Below are positions 7,408 to 14,278 of a stretch of 27,084 nt of DNA, piece by piece. This DNA is from BOG-908 sp964242035 (GTDB lineage Bacteria; Pseudomonadota; Alphaproteobacteria; Acetobacterales; Acetobacteraceae). The stretch is from assembly GCA_964242035.1 (NCBI GenBank), contig CAXTCL010000026.1:1-27084 (forward strand). The letters run 5' to 3'. Position 1 is the first letter of the stretch; each line of letters starts with the position of its first letter. Position numbers and translations under genes: made by a program. The notes below the pieces were generated by a model that was not told the origin of the DNA, searched no databases, and saw nothing but the letters and a program-made list of their open reading frames with translations.

Positions 7408-8220
7408 TCAGGCGGCGGCGCGGTAGCGGGGGGCGACGTCGCGGCGTGAGAGGTTCGGGGCGAGCGCCAGGCGGGCCTGGTTGCAGTTCGTCCAGAGCGA
7501 CTCATCGGCGAGCGGCGGGATGGTGACGGTCTCGCCGCGGTCCAGGCCTGCCAGTGCCGCGTCGACCAGGTCGCCGGTCTCCATCACCATGCCAGGCATG
7601 AGCGCGTCGGCGTCCTTGCCGGAGCGGGCCCAGATGTCAGTGCGCGTGGCGCCGGGCAGGACGGCCTGGACGTGTATGCCGCGGGGCTTGAGCGTGGCGG
7701 CCATCTCCAGCGACAGGTTGAGCAGGTAGGCTTTCGAGCCGCTGTAGATGCCGTCCAGCAGCTCGGGCGCCAGGGCCAGCACGGAGGAGATGTTGACGAT
7801 GGTGCCGGTGGCCCGTGCTGTGGAAGCGCGTGCGGCGAAGGCGCGGGCGGCGGCGGCGGCCAGCCGCGTGGGGGCGGTGATGTTGAGCGCGATCAGGGCC
7901 TCGACCTGGGCGGCGCTGCTGTCCAGCAGGCCGCCATTCAGCGCGATGCCGGCGTTGTTGAGCAGGAGCGTGATTGCCGGGTCGGTGGCCAGGCGGGCCT
8001 CGACGGCGGCGAGGTCGGCGGGGTCGGTGAGGTCTGCCGGCAGGGTCTCGACGGCGCGACCGGTCTCGGCGGTGAGCCGGGCCGCGAGGGCTGCGAGCCG
8101 GACGGCGTCGCGCGCGACCAGGATGAGGTCGTGGCCGCGGCGGGCGAGGCGTTCGGCGTAAGTGGCGCCAATGCCCGAGGAGGCGCCAGTTATCAGGGCT
8201 TTACCGAGGGAGGTTGTCAT
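7408..8220 (-). CDS. SDR-family NAD(P)-dependent oxidoreductase
   Basis: A 270-residue classical short-chain dehydrogenase/reductase. The cofactor motif TGASSGIG is at 11-18, NNAG at 88-91, and the catalytic triad residues S146, Y159 and K163 are in the expected spacing. RD at about 37-38 after the second strand suggests NADP(H), by family rule. The start at 8220 has AGGAG 7 nt upstream. It is divergent from the HxlR regulator gene with a compact shared promoter region, the usual arrangement in which an HxlR-type regulator controls an oxidoreductase that removes the inducing electrophile or quinone; that regulatory link is inferred. Confidence 0.9.
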   Translation of the reverse strand: MTTSLGKALITGASSGIGATYAERLARRGHDLILVARDAVRLAALAARLTAETGRAVETLPADLTDPADLAAVEARLATDPAITLLLNNAGIALNGGLLDSSAAQVEALIALNITAPTRLAAAAARAFAARASTARATGTIVNISSVLALAPELLDGIYSGSKAYLLNLSLEMAATLKPRGIHVQAVLPGATRTDIWARSGKDADALMPGMVMETGDLVDAALAGLDRGETVTIPPLADESLWTNCNQARLALAPNLSRRDVAPRYRAAA

Positions 8221-8256
8221 GCGTGGTCTCCTGCGCTCCCGGCGGTGGCCGGAAGA

Positions 8257-8294
8257 CTTGCATCAAGCTAGTAACGTGGCTATTCTCGTGCAAG
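8257..8294 (+). promoter_or_regulatory. Divergent promoter with flanking dyad, SDR / HxlR operon
   Basis: On the plus strand TTGCAT (8258-8263), a 17-bp spacer and TATTCT (8281-8286) form a good sigma-70-type promoter ending 27 bp before the HxlR start. The same segment is bounded by CTTGCA (8257-8262) and TGCAAG (8289-8294), an inverted repeat, with an inner TAG-N8-CTA dyad (8269-8282). On the opposite strand TTGCAC (8293-8288) could serve as a -35 box toward the SDR gene. The dyad is a candidate HxlR operator; the binding claim is inference. Confidence 0.6.
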
Positions 8295-8313
8295 TGACGC
8301 GGTGAGGTGGGTG

Positions 8314-8811
8314 GTGCAGCGCAAGAGTTTCGACGGCATGGCGTGCCCGATCGCGCGCAGCCTGGAGCATGTCGGCGAGTGGTGGAGCATGCTCATCCTG
8401 CGCGATGCGGCGCAGGGCACCACGCGCTTCGATGCGTTCCAGAAGAGCCTCGGCATCGCGCCGAACATGCTGACGCGGCGGCTGACCGGCCTGGTGGAGG
8501 CGGGGTTGCTGGAACGGCGGCGCTACTGCGAGCACCCGCCGCGCGACGAATACGTGTTGACGCCGCGCGGGGAGGATTTCCGCCCGGTGCTGTGGGCGAT
8601 GCTGGCCTTCGGCAACCGGCATTTCGCGCCGGAGGGGGAGAGCGTGGTGCTGGTGGACGCGGAAAGCGGGGCGCGCGCGGAGCCGGTCCTGGTGGACCGG
8701 GTGAGCGGCAGGGAGATGACGCCGGCCACGTTCCGGGCGGCACCAGGCCCCGCCGCGTCGCGCGCGGTGCTGCGGCGCTACCAGGGCGGGCGGCAGGAGG
8801 CAGGGGCGTGA
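8314..8811 (+). CDS. HxlR-family winged-helix transcriptional regulator
   Basis: A 165-residue protein whose first 90 residues follow the HxlR pattern closely: QRKSFDGMACPIARSLEHVGE, then the WW..LILRDA helix, RF..F...LGIA.NMLT.RL recognition helix and the YVLTPRG wing. C11 corresponds to the redox-sensitive cysteine of many HxlR proteins, which sense quinones, aldehydes or disulfide stress. The GTG at 8314 is preferred because it gives the standard family N-terminus and has GAGG 6 nt upstream; GTGs at 8302 and 8311 are alternatives. Its stop overlaps the start of the EmrA-like gene (GTGA), so it is the first gene of an autoregulated efflux operon by inference. Confidence 0.9.
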   Translation: MQRKSFDGMACPIARSLEHVGEWWSMLILRDAAQGTTRFDAFQKSLGIAPNMLTRRLTGLVEAGLLERRRYCEHPPRDEYVLTPRGEDFRPVLWAMLAFGNRHFAPEGESVVLVDAESGARAEPVLVDRVSGREMTPATFRAAPGPAASRAVLRRYQGGRQEAGA

Positions 8812-9902
8812 ACGCGCTGCCGCCGGAGGGGACGGCCGGGCTGCGGATGTCCAGGGGGTCGCGCCGCAAGGGGGGACGGCGGCTGGTCGTGGGCGTGCTC
8901 TGCGCGGCGGGGTTGTGCGCGGCCGGCTATCTTGGCCAGGAATGGTGGCGGCACGGGCGGTTCGTGGAGAGCACGGACGACGCCTATGTGGGCAGCGACG
9001 TGGCGGCGATGGCGCCGCACGTGGCGGGGTTCGTCACCGCGATACTGGCGGACGACAACGCGCATGTCTCGGCGGGCCAGGTGCTGGTGCGGCTGGACGG
9101 GCGCGACTACCAGGCGGCGCTGGACCACGCGCGTGGTCTGGTGGCGGCACAGGCGGCGGCACTGCAGGGGCTGCGGGCGCAGCGCGGCGTGCAGGTGGCT
9201 ATGATACGGCAGTCGGGCGCGGAGCTTTCCGGCAGGAGCGCGCGCGCCGTTTTCACCGCGATCGACAATTCCCGCTACGCCACCCTGTCGGTGACGCGCG
9301 CAGGGTCCTTGCAGGATGCGGAGCGCGCGCGGGCCACGGCGGCGGAGGCGCAGGCTTCCCGGGCGTCGTCAGGGGCGGCGCTGGAGGCGGCGCGCGGGCA
9401 ACTGGACGTGCTGGACGCGCAGATCGCGCAGGGACAGGCGATGCTGGCGCAAGGCGAGGCGGACCTGCGGCGGGCGGCGCTCGATGTCGGCTACACCGAG
9501 ATACGCGCGCCGGCGGAGGGCTATGTGGCCAACCGGGCGGTGCGGGCCGGGGCGTATGTGGCGGCGGGCACGTATCTGCTGTCCGTGGTGCCGGCCGGCG
9601 GGCTTTGGGTGGATGCGAATTTCAAGGAGGACCAGCTTGCCGCGCTCAGGCCCGGCCAGTCTGCCACGCTGGTGGCCGACGCGGCACCGGGCCGGGTGTT
9701 CCACGGCCGCGTACTCAGCCTGGCGCCGGGGACGGGCGCGGTGTTCAGCGTGATCCCGCCGGAGAACGCCACGGGAAACTTCACCAAGATCGTCCAGCGC
9801 GTGCCGGTGCGCATCGCGCTGGACGGCGGCGATGGCGTGCTCGGCCGGCTGCGGCCCGGGCTTTCCGTGGTGGTCAGCGTCGATACGCAGGCCGGGCGGT
9901 GA
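8808..9902 (+). CDS. EmrA-like HlyD-family membrane fusion protein
   Basis: A 364-residue periplasmic adaptor of a tripartite drug-efflux system. It has a short cytosolic Arg/Lys-rich N-terminus, one membrane anchor at about 26-42, the STDDAYVGSD...APHVAGFV strand typical of EmrA, the first lipoyl half (HVSAGQVLVRLDGRDY), a long Ala/Gln-rich coiled-coil hairpin, the second lipoyl half (PAEGYVANRAVRAGAYVAAG) and the LWVDANFKEDQL barrel segment. The GTG at 8808 overlaps the preceding stop and has AGGAGG 7 nt upstream. The gene is followed by the matching EmrB-like permease, again in a GTGA overlap. No TolC-type gene is present nearby. Confidence 0.9.
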   Translation: MNALPPEGTAGLRMSRGSRRKGGRRLVVGVLCAAGLCAAGYLGQEWWRHGRFVESTDDAYVGSDVAAMAPHVAGFVTAILADDNAHVSAGQVLVRLDGRDYQAALDHARGLVAAQAAALQGLRAQRGVQVAMIRQSGAELSGRSARAVFTAIDNSRYATLSVTRAGSLQDAERARATAAEAQASRASSGAALEAARGQLDVLDAQIAQGQAMLAQGEADLRRAALDVGYTEIRAPAEGYVANRAVRAGAYVAAGTYLLSVVPAGGLWVDANFKEDQLAALRPGQSATLVADAAPGRVFHGRVLSLAPGTGAVFSVIPPENATGNFTKIVQRVPVRIALDGGDGVLGRLRPGLSVVVSVDTQAGR

Positions 9903-11443
9903 CGCCGGCGGCGTCGCCGGGGATTTTGCCGTTCGTGGTGATGTGCGCGGGCATGTTCATGGCGCTGCTCGACATACAGATCGTCGCCTCGTCGCTGCAG
10001 AACATCGGCGGCGGGCTGTCCGCGGCGCAGGACGAGATAAGCTGGGTGCAGACGGCGTACCTGATCGCCGAGATCATCGTCATTCCGCTGTCGGGCTGGC
10101 TGACCCGCGTGTTCTCCACGCGGTGGCTGTTTGCCGCATCGGCGGCCGGGTTTACCCTGGCCAGCCTGCTGTGCGGCCTGGCCTGGAACATAGAGAGCAT
10201 GATCGTGTTCCGCGCGCTGCAGGGCATGCTCGGCGCGTCGATGATACCGACGGTGTTCACGTCGTCTTTCCATTATTTCACCGGCGCGCGTCGCGTGTAC
10301 GCCGCGGCGGTGATCGGCAGCATCGCCTCGATCGCGCCGACGCTGGGGCCGGTGATCGGCGGGTGGATCACCGACACGCTTGACTGGCACTGGCTGTTCT
10401 ACATCAACCTGATACCGGGGCTTGCGATCACCGCGGCGATCCCGTTCCTGGTGCGCATCGATACGCCGGATCTGTCGCTGCTGCGTGGTGCGGATTACCT
10501 GGGCATGGCGCTGATGGCGGTGGGGCTCGGCACGCTGGAATACGTGCTGGAGGAAGGCACGCGCTGGAACTGGTTCAGCGACCCGGGCATACGGCTGGGC
10601 GCGTGGGTGGCCGGCCTGTCGCTGCTGGCGTTTGCCTGGCGCAGCCTGACTTTCGCCAATCCGGTGGTGGATCTGCGGGCGTTCGGCAACCGCAATTTCG
10701 CGCTGGGGTGCCTGCTGTCTTTCGTGACCGGCATCGGCATCTTCACGACGATCTACCTGACACCGCTGTTCCTGGGCTACGTGCGCGGCTACAGCGCGTG
10801 GCAGACGGGGATCGCGGTGTTTTCCACGGGGGTGGCGTCGCTGATCGGCACGCCGGTGTTCATCATGCTGTCCCGTCGGTTTGACGCGCGCTGGCTTATG
10901 ATGGCGGGCCTGGGGTGTTTCAGCGTGGCGATGTGGCGCTACAGTTTCATCACCAGCCAGTGGAGCGGGGCGGAGTTCCTGGTGCCGCAGGTGCTGCGGG
11001 GGTTTCCACAGGTGTTTGCCGTGGCGCCGAGCGTAAATCTGGGGCTGGGCAGCCTGCCGCCGGAGCGGCTGAAATACGCGAGCGGGCTGTTCAACATGAT
11101 GCGCAACCTGGGCGGCGCGGTGGGGATCGCGGCCAGTGCGGCGATCATCAACACCGCGACGAACACGCATTTCCTCGCGATCGCGTCCAACCTTACACCG
11201 GCCAACGGGGCGATGGTGCGGTTCGCGTCTTCCGTGGCGCAGCGGCGGAGCGGGTTCGGCGTGGCGGGCGGGCTGGACACGCACGCGGCGACGCTGAAGC
11301 AGCTTTGGTTGATGGCGTATCGCGAGGCGGCGACCCTGGCTTATGCGGATGCTTTCCGGGCGATCATGGTGGCGTTTGCGCTGGCGGCTTTGCTTGTGCC
11401 GTTTATGCGGCCTGTTTCTGGGCCTAAGCCGGCGGAGCATTAG
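9899..11443 (+). CDS. EmrB/QacA-like DHA2-family MFS drug:H+ antiporter
   Basis: A 514-residue inner-membrane protein with about 14 hydrophobic segments, as expected for the DHA2 subfamily. It shows the conserved ALLDIQIVASSL first helix, the LSGWLTRVFSTRWLF loop motif, the GPVIGGWITD...WHWLFYIN helix-5 motif, and C-terminal GGAVGIAASAAII. It should export hydrophobic or quinone-like compounds together with the EmrA-like adaptor. The GTG at 9899 overlaps the previous stop. The TAG stop is followed immediately by repeat locus 6, which closes the operon. Six of 35 Ile codons are ATA by hand count, high for GC-rich DNA. Confidence 0.92.
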   Translation: MTPAASPGILPFVVMCAGMFMALLDIQIVASSLQNIGGGLSAAQDEISWVQTAYLIAEIIVIPLSGWLTRVFSTRWLFAASAAGFTLASLLCGLAWNIESMIVFRALQGMLGASMIPTVFTSSFHYFTGARRVYAAAVIGSIASIAPTLGPVIGGWITDTLDWHWLFYINLIPGLAITAAIPFLVRIDTPDLSLLRGADYLGMALMAVGLGTLEYVLEEGTRWNWFSDPGIRLGAWVAGLSLLAFAWRSLTFANPVVDLRAFGNRNFALGCLLSFVTGIGIFTTIYLTPLFLGYVRGYSAWQTGIAVFSTGVASLIGTPVFIMLSRRFDARWLMMAGLGCFSVAMWRYSFITSQWSGAEFLVPQVLRGFPQVFAVAPSVNLGLGSLPPERLKYASGLFNMMRNLGGAVGIAASAAIINTATNTHFLAIASNLTPANGAMVRFASSVAQRRSGFGVAGGLDTHAATLKQLWLMAYREAATLAYADAFRAIMVAFALAALLVPFMRPVSGPKPAEH

Positions 11444-11582
11444 GCAAGCAAGGCCTTCTTTTTTGAAAAAAAGAAGCAAAAAACTTTTGACTCCGCTGTC
11501 GCGCCGTGAAGAACAGAACCGCGACAGCTAGATAAAAGCTTTTTGCTTCTTTTTCTCGAAAAAGAAGGCCTTGCTTTCTTGC
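11444..11582. repeat. Palindromic element locus 6 (matched CTTC alleles) between convergent genes
   Basis: The reverse module (11444-11489) and forward module (11532-11582) surround a class II core: GCTGTCGC (11495-11502) pairs with GCGACAGC (11521-11528). The forward hairpin is CTTCTTTTT-CTCG-AAAAAGAAG, a variant in which both tracts are shortened to five so pairing is retained. The locus fills the gap between the EmrB-like and RhlE-like stop codons with no spare bases, consistent with a bidirectional terminator. Confidence 0.9.
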
Positions 11583-12701
11583 TTACGCCGCGATCGGCAG
11601 ACGCGCCCGTATCAGCTTCTCGATCCCACGCAACTGGGCGCGTTCGCCGTCGTCGCACAGGCTGATGGCGCGGCCGGCGGCACCGGCGCGGGCGGTGCGG
11701 CCGATGCGGTGGACGTAGGCTTCGGGGACGTCAGGCAGGTCGAAGTTTATGACGTGGGTGACGCCGTCTACGTCTATGCCGCGGGCGGCTATGTCCGTGG
11801 CGATCAGGACGGGGACAGAGCCCTTTTTGAAGTCGGCGAGGGCGCGTTCGCGCTGGCCCTGGCTCTTGTTGCCGTGGATGGCGCTGGCGGACAGGCCGGC
11901 GGCGGTGAGGTGCTGCACGATGCGGTCGGCGCCGTGCTTGGTGCGGGCGAAGACGAGGGTGCGGCCCATGTCCGGGTTCTTCAGCATGCGCGTCAGTACG
12001 ATGCGCTTTTCGGATTGGTTGACGAAGACGACGCTCTGCTCGATGCGCTCGGCGGTGGTGGCGACGGGGGTGACGCTGACGCGGACGGGGTCCTTGAGCA
12101 TGGCGTCGGCGAGGACCTGGATCTCCTTTGGCATGGTGGCGGAGAAGAACAGGGTCTGGCGGACGGCCGGCAACTCGCGGGCGATGCGCTTGATGGGGAT
12201 GACGAAGCCCAGGTCCAGCATGTGGTCGGCTTCGTCGAGGACCAGGACTTCCGTGCGGTCCAGGCGGACGTGGCCTTCGCCGAAGAGATCGAGCAGGCGG
12301 CCGGGGGTGGCTACGATGACGTCCACGCCGTTGGCCAGCGAGGTGATCTGGCGGCCCTTGGGGACGCCGCCGAAGATGAGGGCGACACGTATGCTGGTCT
12401 GGCGGCCGTAGGTGCGGAACGACTCGGCGATCTGGGCGGCGAGCTCGCGGGTGGGGGCGAGGACGAGGCAGCGTGTGGTCTTGCGCTCGTAGGGGCGCGG
12501 CTTGGCCATCAATCGGTGCAGGATGGGGAGCGCGAAGGCGGCGGTTTTGCCGGTGCCTGTCTGGGCGATGCCGAGCAGGTCCGCGCCGGTCAGGAGGTGG
12601 GGAATGGCTTGCGCCTGGATGGGGGTGGGCGTCGTGTAGCCGGTGGCGGCCAGGGCCTTCAGCAGCGGGGCTGCGAGGCCTAGTTCGGAGAATTCGGTCA
12701 T
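11583..12701 (-). CDS. rhlE: DEAD-box RNA helicase, RhlE-like
   Basis: A 372-residue ATP-dependent RNA helicase with all core motifs: Q motif (GYTTPTPIQAQAIP at 21-34), Walker A AQTGTGKT (46-53), PTREL, GG, TPGR, DEAD (156-159), SAT (187-189), then in domain 2 LVFARTKHGAD, ATDIAARGID and HRIGRTARAG. It ends soon after motif VI with almost no C-terminal extension, so it is a minimal-core member. RhlE-type proteins act in ribosome assembly and RNA decay. The ATG at 12701 starts MTEFSELGLA, the standard family N-terminus; an ATG at 12770 in the same frame is less likely. The stop TAA abuts repeat locus 6. Confidence 0.92.
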   Translation of the reverse strand: MTEFSELGLAAPLLKALAATGYTTPTPIQAQAIPHLLTGADLLGIAQTGTGKTAAFALPILHRLMAKPRPYERKTTRCLVLAPTRELAAQIAESFRTYGRQTSIRVALIFGGVPKGRQITSLANGVDVIVATPGRLLDLFGEGHVRLDRTEVLVLDEADHMLDLGFVIPIKRIARELPAVRQTLFFSATMPKEIQVLADAMLKDPVRVSVTPVATTAERIEQSVVFVNQSEKRIVLTRMLKNPDMGRTLVFARTKHGADRIVQHLTAAGLSASAIHGNKSQGQRERALADFKKGSVPVLIATDIAARGIDVDGVTHVINFDLPDVPEAYVHRIGRTARAGAAGRAISLCDDGERAQLRGIEKLIRARLPIAA

Positions 12702-12723
12702 TGGTGTAGGTGTGCTTTCAGTG

Positions 12724-12768
12724 CCGCGCCCGGCGATGCCGGGGCGGAAGAGCGGTCGGCAGGACCGC
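12724..12768 (-). promoter_or_regulatory. Two hairpins in the rhlE 5' leader
   Basis: CCGCGCCCGGC / GCCGGGGCGG (12724-12747) and GCGGTC / GACCGC (12752-12768) are two adjacent hairpin-forming dyads between the predicted promoter and the RhlE start. Helicase leaders are often autoregulatory, so these could be feedback or temperature-sensitive structures; that is inference. Confidence 0.45.
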
Positions 12769-12847
12769 AAGCCGGCGCGATTGGTAGGGGAACGGAAACC
12801 GGCCAGGCTCTGAAAGCGAACGGTCGCAGTTTATGCCGCGCCGCAAC

Positions 12848-12876
12848 ATGATGGGGGGTGGGGGTGCGGAAGTCAA
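12848..12876 (-). promoter_or_regulatory. Candidate sigma-70 promoter for the RhlE-like helicase
   Basis: Read on the minus strand, TTGACT (12876-12871), a 17-bp spacer and CATCAT (12853-12848) give a near-consensus -35 box and a 4/6 match -10 box. It lies just outside repeat locus 7, on the gene side, and predicts a leader of roughly 140 nt. Confidence 0.5.
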
Positions 12877-12884
12877 GGAAAACG

Positions 12885-13014
12885 AAGCAAGGCCTTCTTT
12901 TTTGGAAAAAAGAAGCAAAAAACTTTTGGTCCCTGTCGGCGCGTGGTGAAGCGCTCGCCGACAGGGAGCAAAAGTTTTTTGGTCCTTTTTTCCAAAAAAG
13001 GACTGCTTTCTTGC
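12885..13014. repeat. Palindromic element locus 7 (mixed alleles), clearest example
   Basis: The reverse module (12885-12928) is CTTC/GAAG and the forward module (12970-13014) is GTCC/GGAC. The class I core is a perfect 11-bp stem, CCCTGTCGGCG (12931-12941) with CGCCGACAGGG (12956-12966), and the flanking 13-mers CAAAAAACTTTTG and CAAAAGTTTTTTG extend it after a 2-nt mismatch. The forward hairpin GTCC-TTTTTT-CC-AAAAAA-GGAC is perfect. Tails AAGCAAGG and CTTTCTTGCC can close a four-way junction. It separates the divergent RhlE and ELM1-family genes. Confidence 0.9.
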
Positions 13015-13038
13015 CTGGCCGGGGACATAACGCCGCGC

Positions 13039-13965
13039 ATGCCGATCGAGAGCCGGATCTTGTGCGAGCCCTACGCCGGATTGCAGGCGCAGGCGCTGGG
13101 CTTGGCGGAGGCGGCGGGGCTTACGCCGGAGATCGTGGCGTTGCGGCCAAGGCGGCCCTGGGCGTGGGTGGGGGCGGCGGTCTGGCCGGCGCCGTTGCGG
13201 GCCGTGGGACTGCGCGAGCCGCCGCCTGGCGTGCTGTTCACGGCTGGGGGGACGGCGGGGGCTGTGGGGGCGGCGTGCCACAAGCGCGGGAGCGTGGTGG
13301 TGCAGGTGCAGAACCCGCGGATGAGTTTGCGGCATTTCGATCTGGTGGTGGCCAACGCGCATGACGGGCTGTCTGGGGCGAACGTGATCGTGACGCGTAC
13401 GGCGCTGCATCGGGCGACGCCGGCGCGGCTGGAGGCGGCGCGGGCAATTTGGGGGGCGCGGCTGGCGGGGCTGCCCCGGCCGTTGGTGGCGGTGCTGGTT
13501 GGGGGGAGCAACGGGCGGTTTCGGCTGGGGGCGGCGGAGGGGGCGGCACTGGCTGGGGCGCTGGTGGGGATGATGGGCAGGGATCGGGTGGGGGTGGCGC
13601 TGACGGCGTCGCGGCGGACGCCGGCGGTGGTGCGGGGGCTGTTGCGGGAGGCGCTGGTGCCGCGCGGGGGGTGGGTTTGGGACATGACGGGGGAGAACCC
13701 GTATTTTGGGCTGCTGGCTTTGGCGGATGCTATCGTGGTGACGGTGGACAGCATCTCGATGGTGTCCGAGGCGGTGGCGACGCATGCGCCTGTGCTGCTG
13801 GCCGATCTGCCTGGACGGTCGGCGCGGATCGGGCGGTTTCGGCGAGGGTTGGTGGAGATGGGGCGGGTTCGGGCGTTTTCGGGGCGGTTCGAGAGTTGGC
13901 CGGTGGCGCCGCTGGACGATACGGCGCAGGCTGGCGCGGAGGTGAGACGGCGGTTGAGATTGTGA
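13039..13965 (+). CDS. ELM1/GtrOC1-family putative glycosyltransferase (PF06258)
   Basis: A 308-residue protein of the 'mitochondrial fission ELM1' family, whose bacterial members look like GT-B-fold enzymes. Visible markers are CEPYAGLQAQALGLAEA at the N-terminus, QVQNPRM, FDLVVANAHDGL, VAVLVGGSNGRF, the SRRTP block and TVDSISMVSEAVATHAPVLLADLPG near the C-terminus, which is the nucleotide-sugar-like binding region. The protein is probably cytosolic or peripheral at the inner membrane; the substrate is unknown. The ATG at 13039 is chosen since the frame upstream only translates repeat locus 7. Confidence 0.85.
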   Translation: MPIESRILCEPYAGLQAQALGLAEAAGLTPEIVALRPRRPWAWVGAAVWPAPLRAVGLREPPPGVLFTAGGTAGAVGAACHKRGSVVVQVQNPRMSLRHFDLVVANAHDGLSGANVIVTRTALHRATPARLEAARAIWGARLAGLPRPLVAVLVGGSNGRFRLGAAEGAALAGALVGMMGRDRVGVALTASRRTPAVVRGLLREALVPRGGWVWDMTGENPYFGLLALADAIVVTVDSISMVSEAVATHAPVLLADLPGRSARIGRFRRGLVEMGRVRAFSGRFESWPVAPLDDTAQAGAEVRRRLRL

Positions 13966-13993
13966 ACATTTGGCGCTCTACTTTGGAACGCGA

Positions 13994-14262
13994 AAAGCAA
14001 GTCCAGTAAGCAGTTCTTTTTTTAAAAAATGAACCAAAAAACTTTTGACTCCGCTGTCGCGCGAGACTGGAAAGAACCGCGACAGCCGGACAAAAGCTTT
14101 CTGCTTTTTTTTCGCGGCTATCACGAACAGAGTGTCTTTGAAAGAAGTAGTAGAGAGTTTCACTTCGTTGGCTGTTGATGGTGCGTTTGTTTGTCCGCTG
14201 AGTCCGCGACAGCAATAGTAAAAGTTTTTTGGTTCTTTTTTTCAAAAAAGAACTGCTTGCTT
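13994..14262. repeat. Palindromic element locus 8, composite with a duplicated right half
   Basis: The reverse module (about 14006-14046) has the GTTC/GAAC allele with one unpaired T. It is followed by a complete class II core (GCTGTCGC at 14053-14060, GCGACAGC at 14079-14086) and a truncated forward module (14089-14112, CAAAAGCTTTCTGC then a T run) that breaks off. About 80 bp of unrelated sequence follow, then a second right half of a class II core (CCGCGACAGC, 14204-14213) and a complete GTTC forward module (14218-14262). This accounts for the gene-free stretch 13966-14278. Confidence 0.75.
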
Positions 14263-14278
14263 TCTCGGAGTTTTGCAG

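Noticed and set aside
12943..13038. Longer N-terminus of the ELM1-family protein
   Set aside because: The extra residues translate the forward module of locus 7 (KSFLVLFSKK).
13978..14163. 61-residue minus-strand frame within locus 8
   Set aside because: Mostly translates repeat modules and has no ribosome-binding site or motifs.
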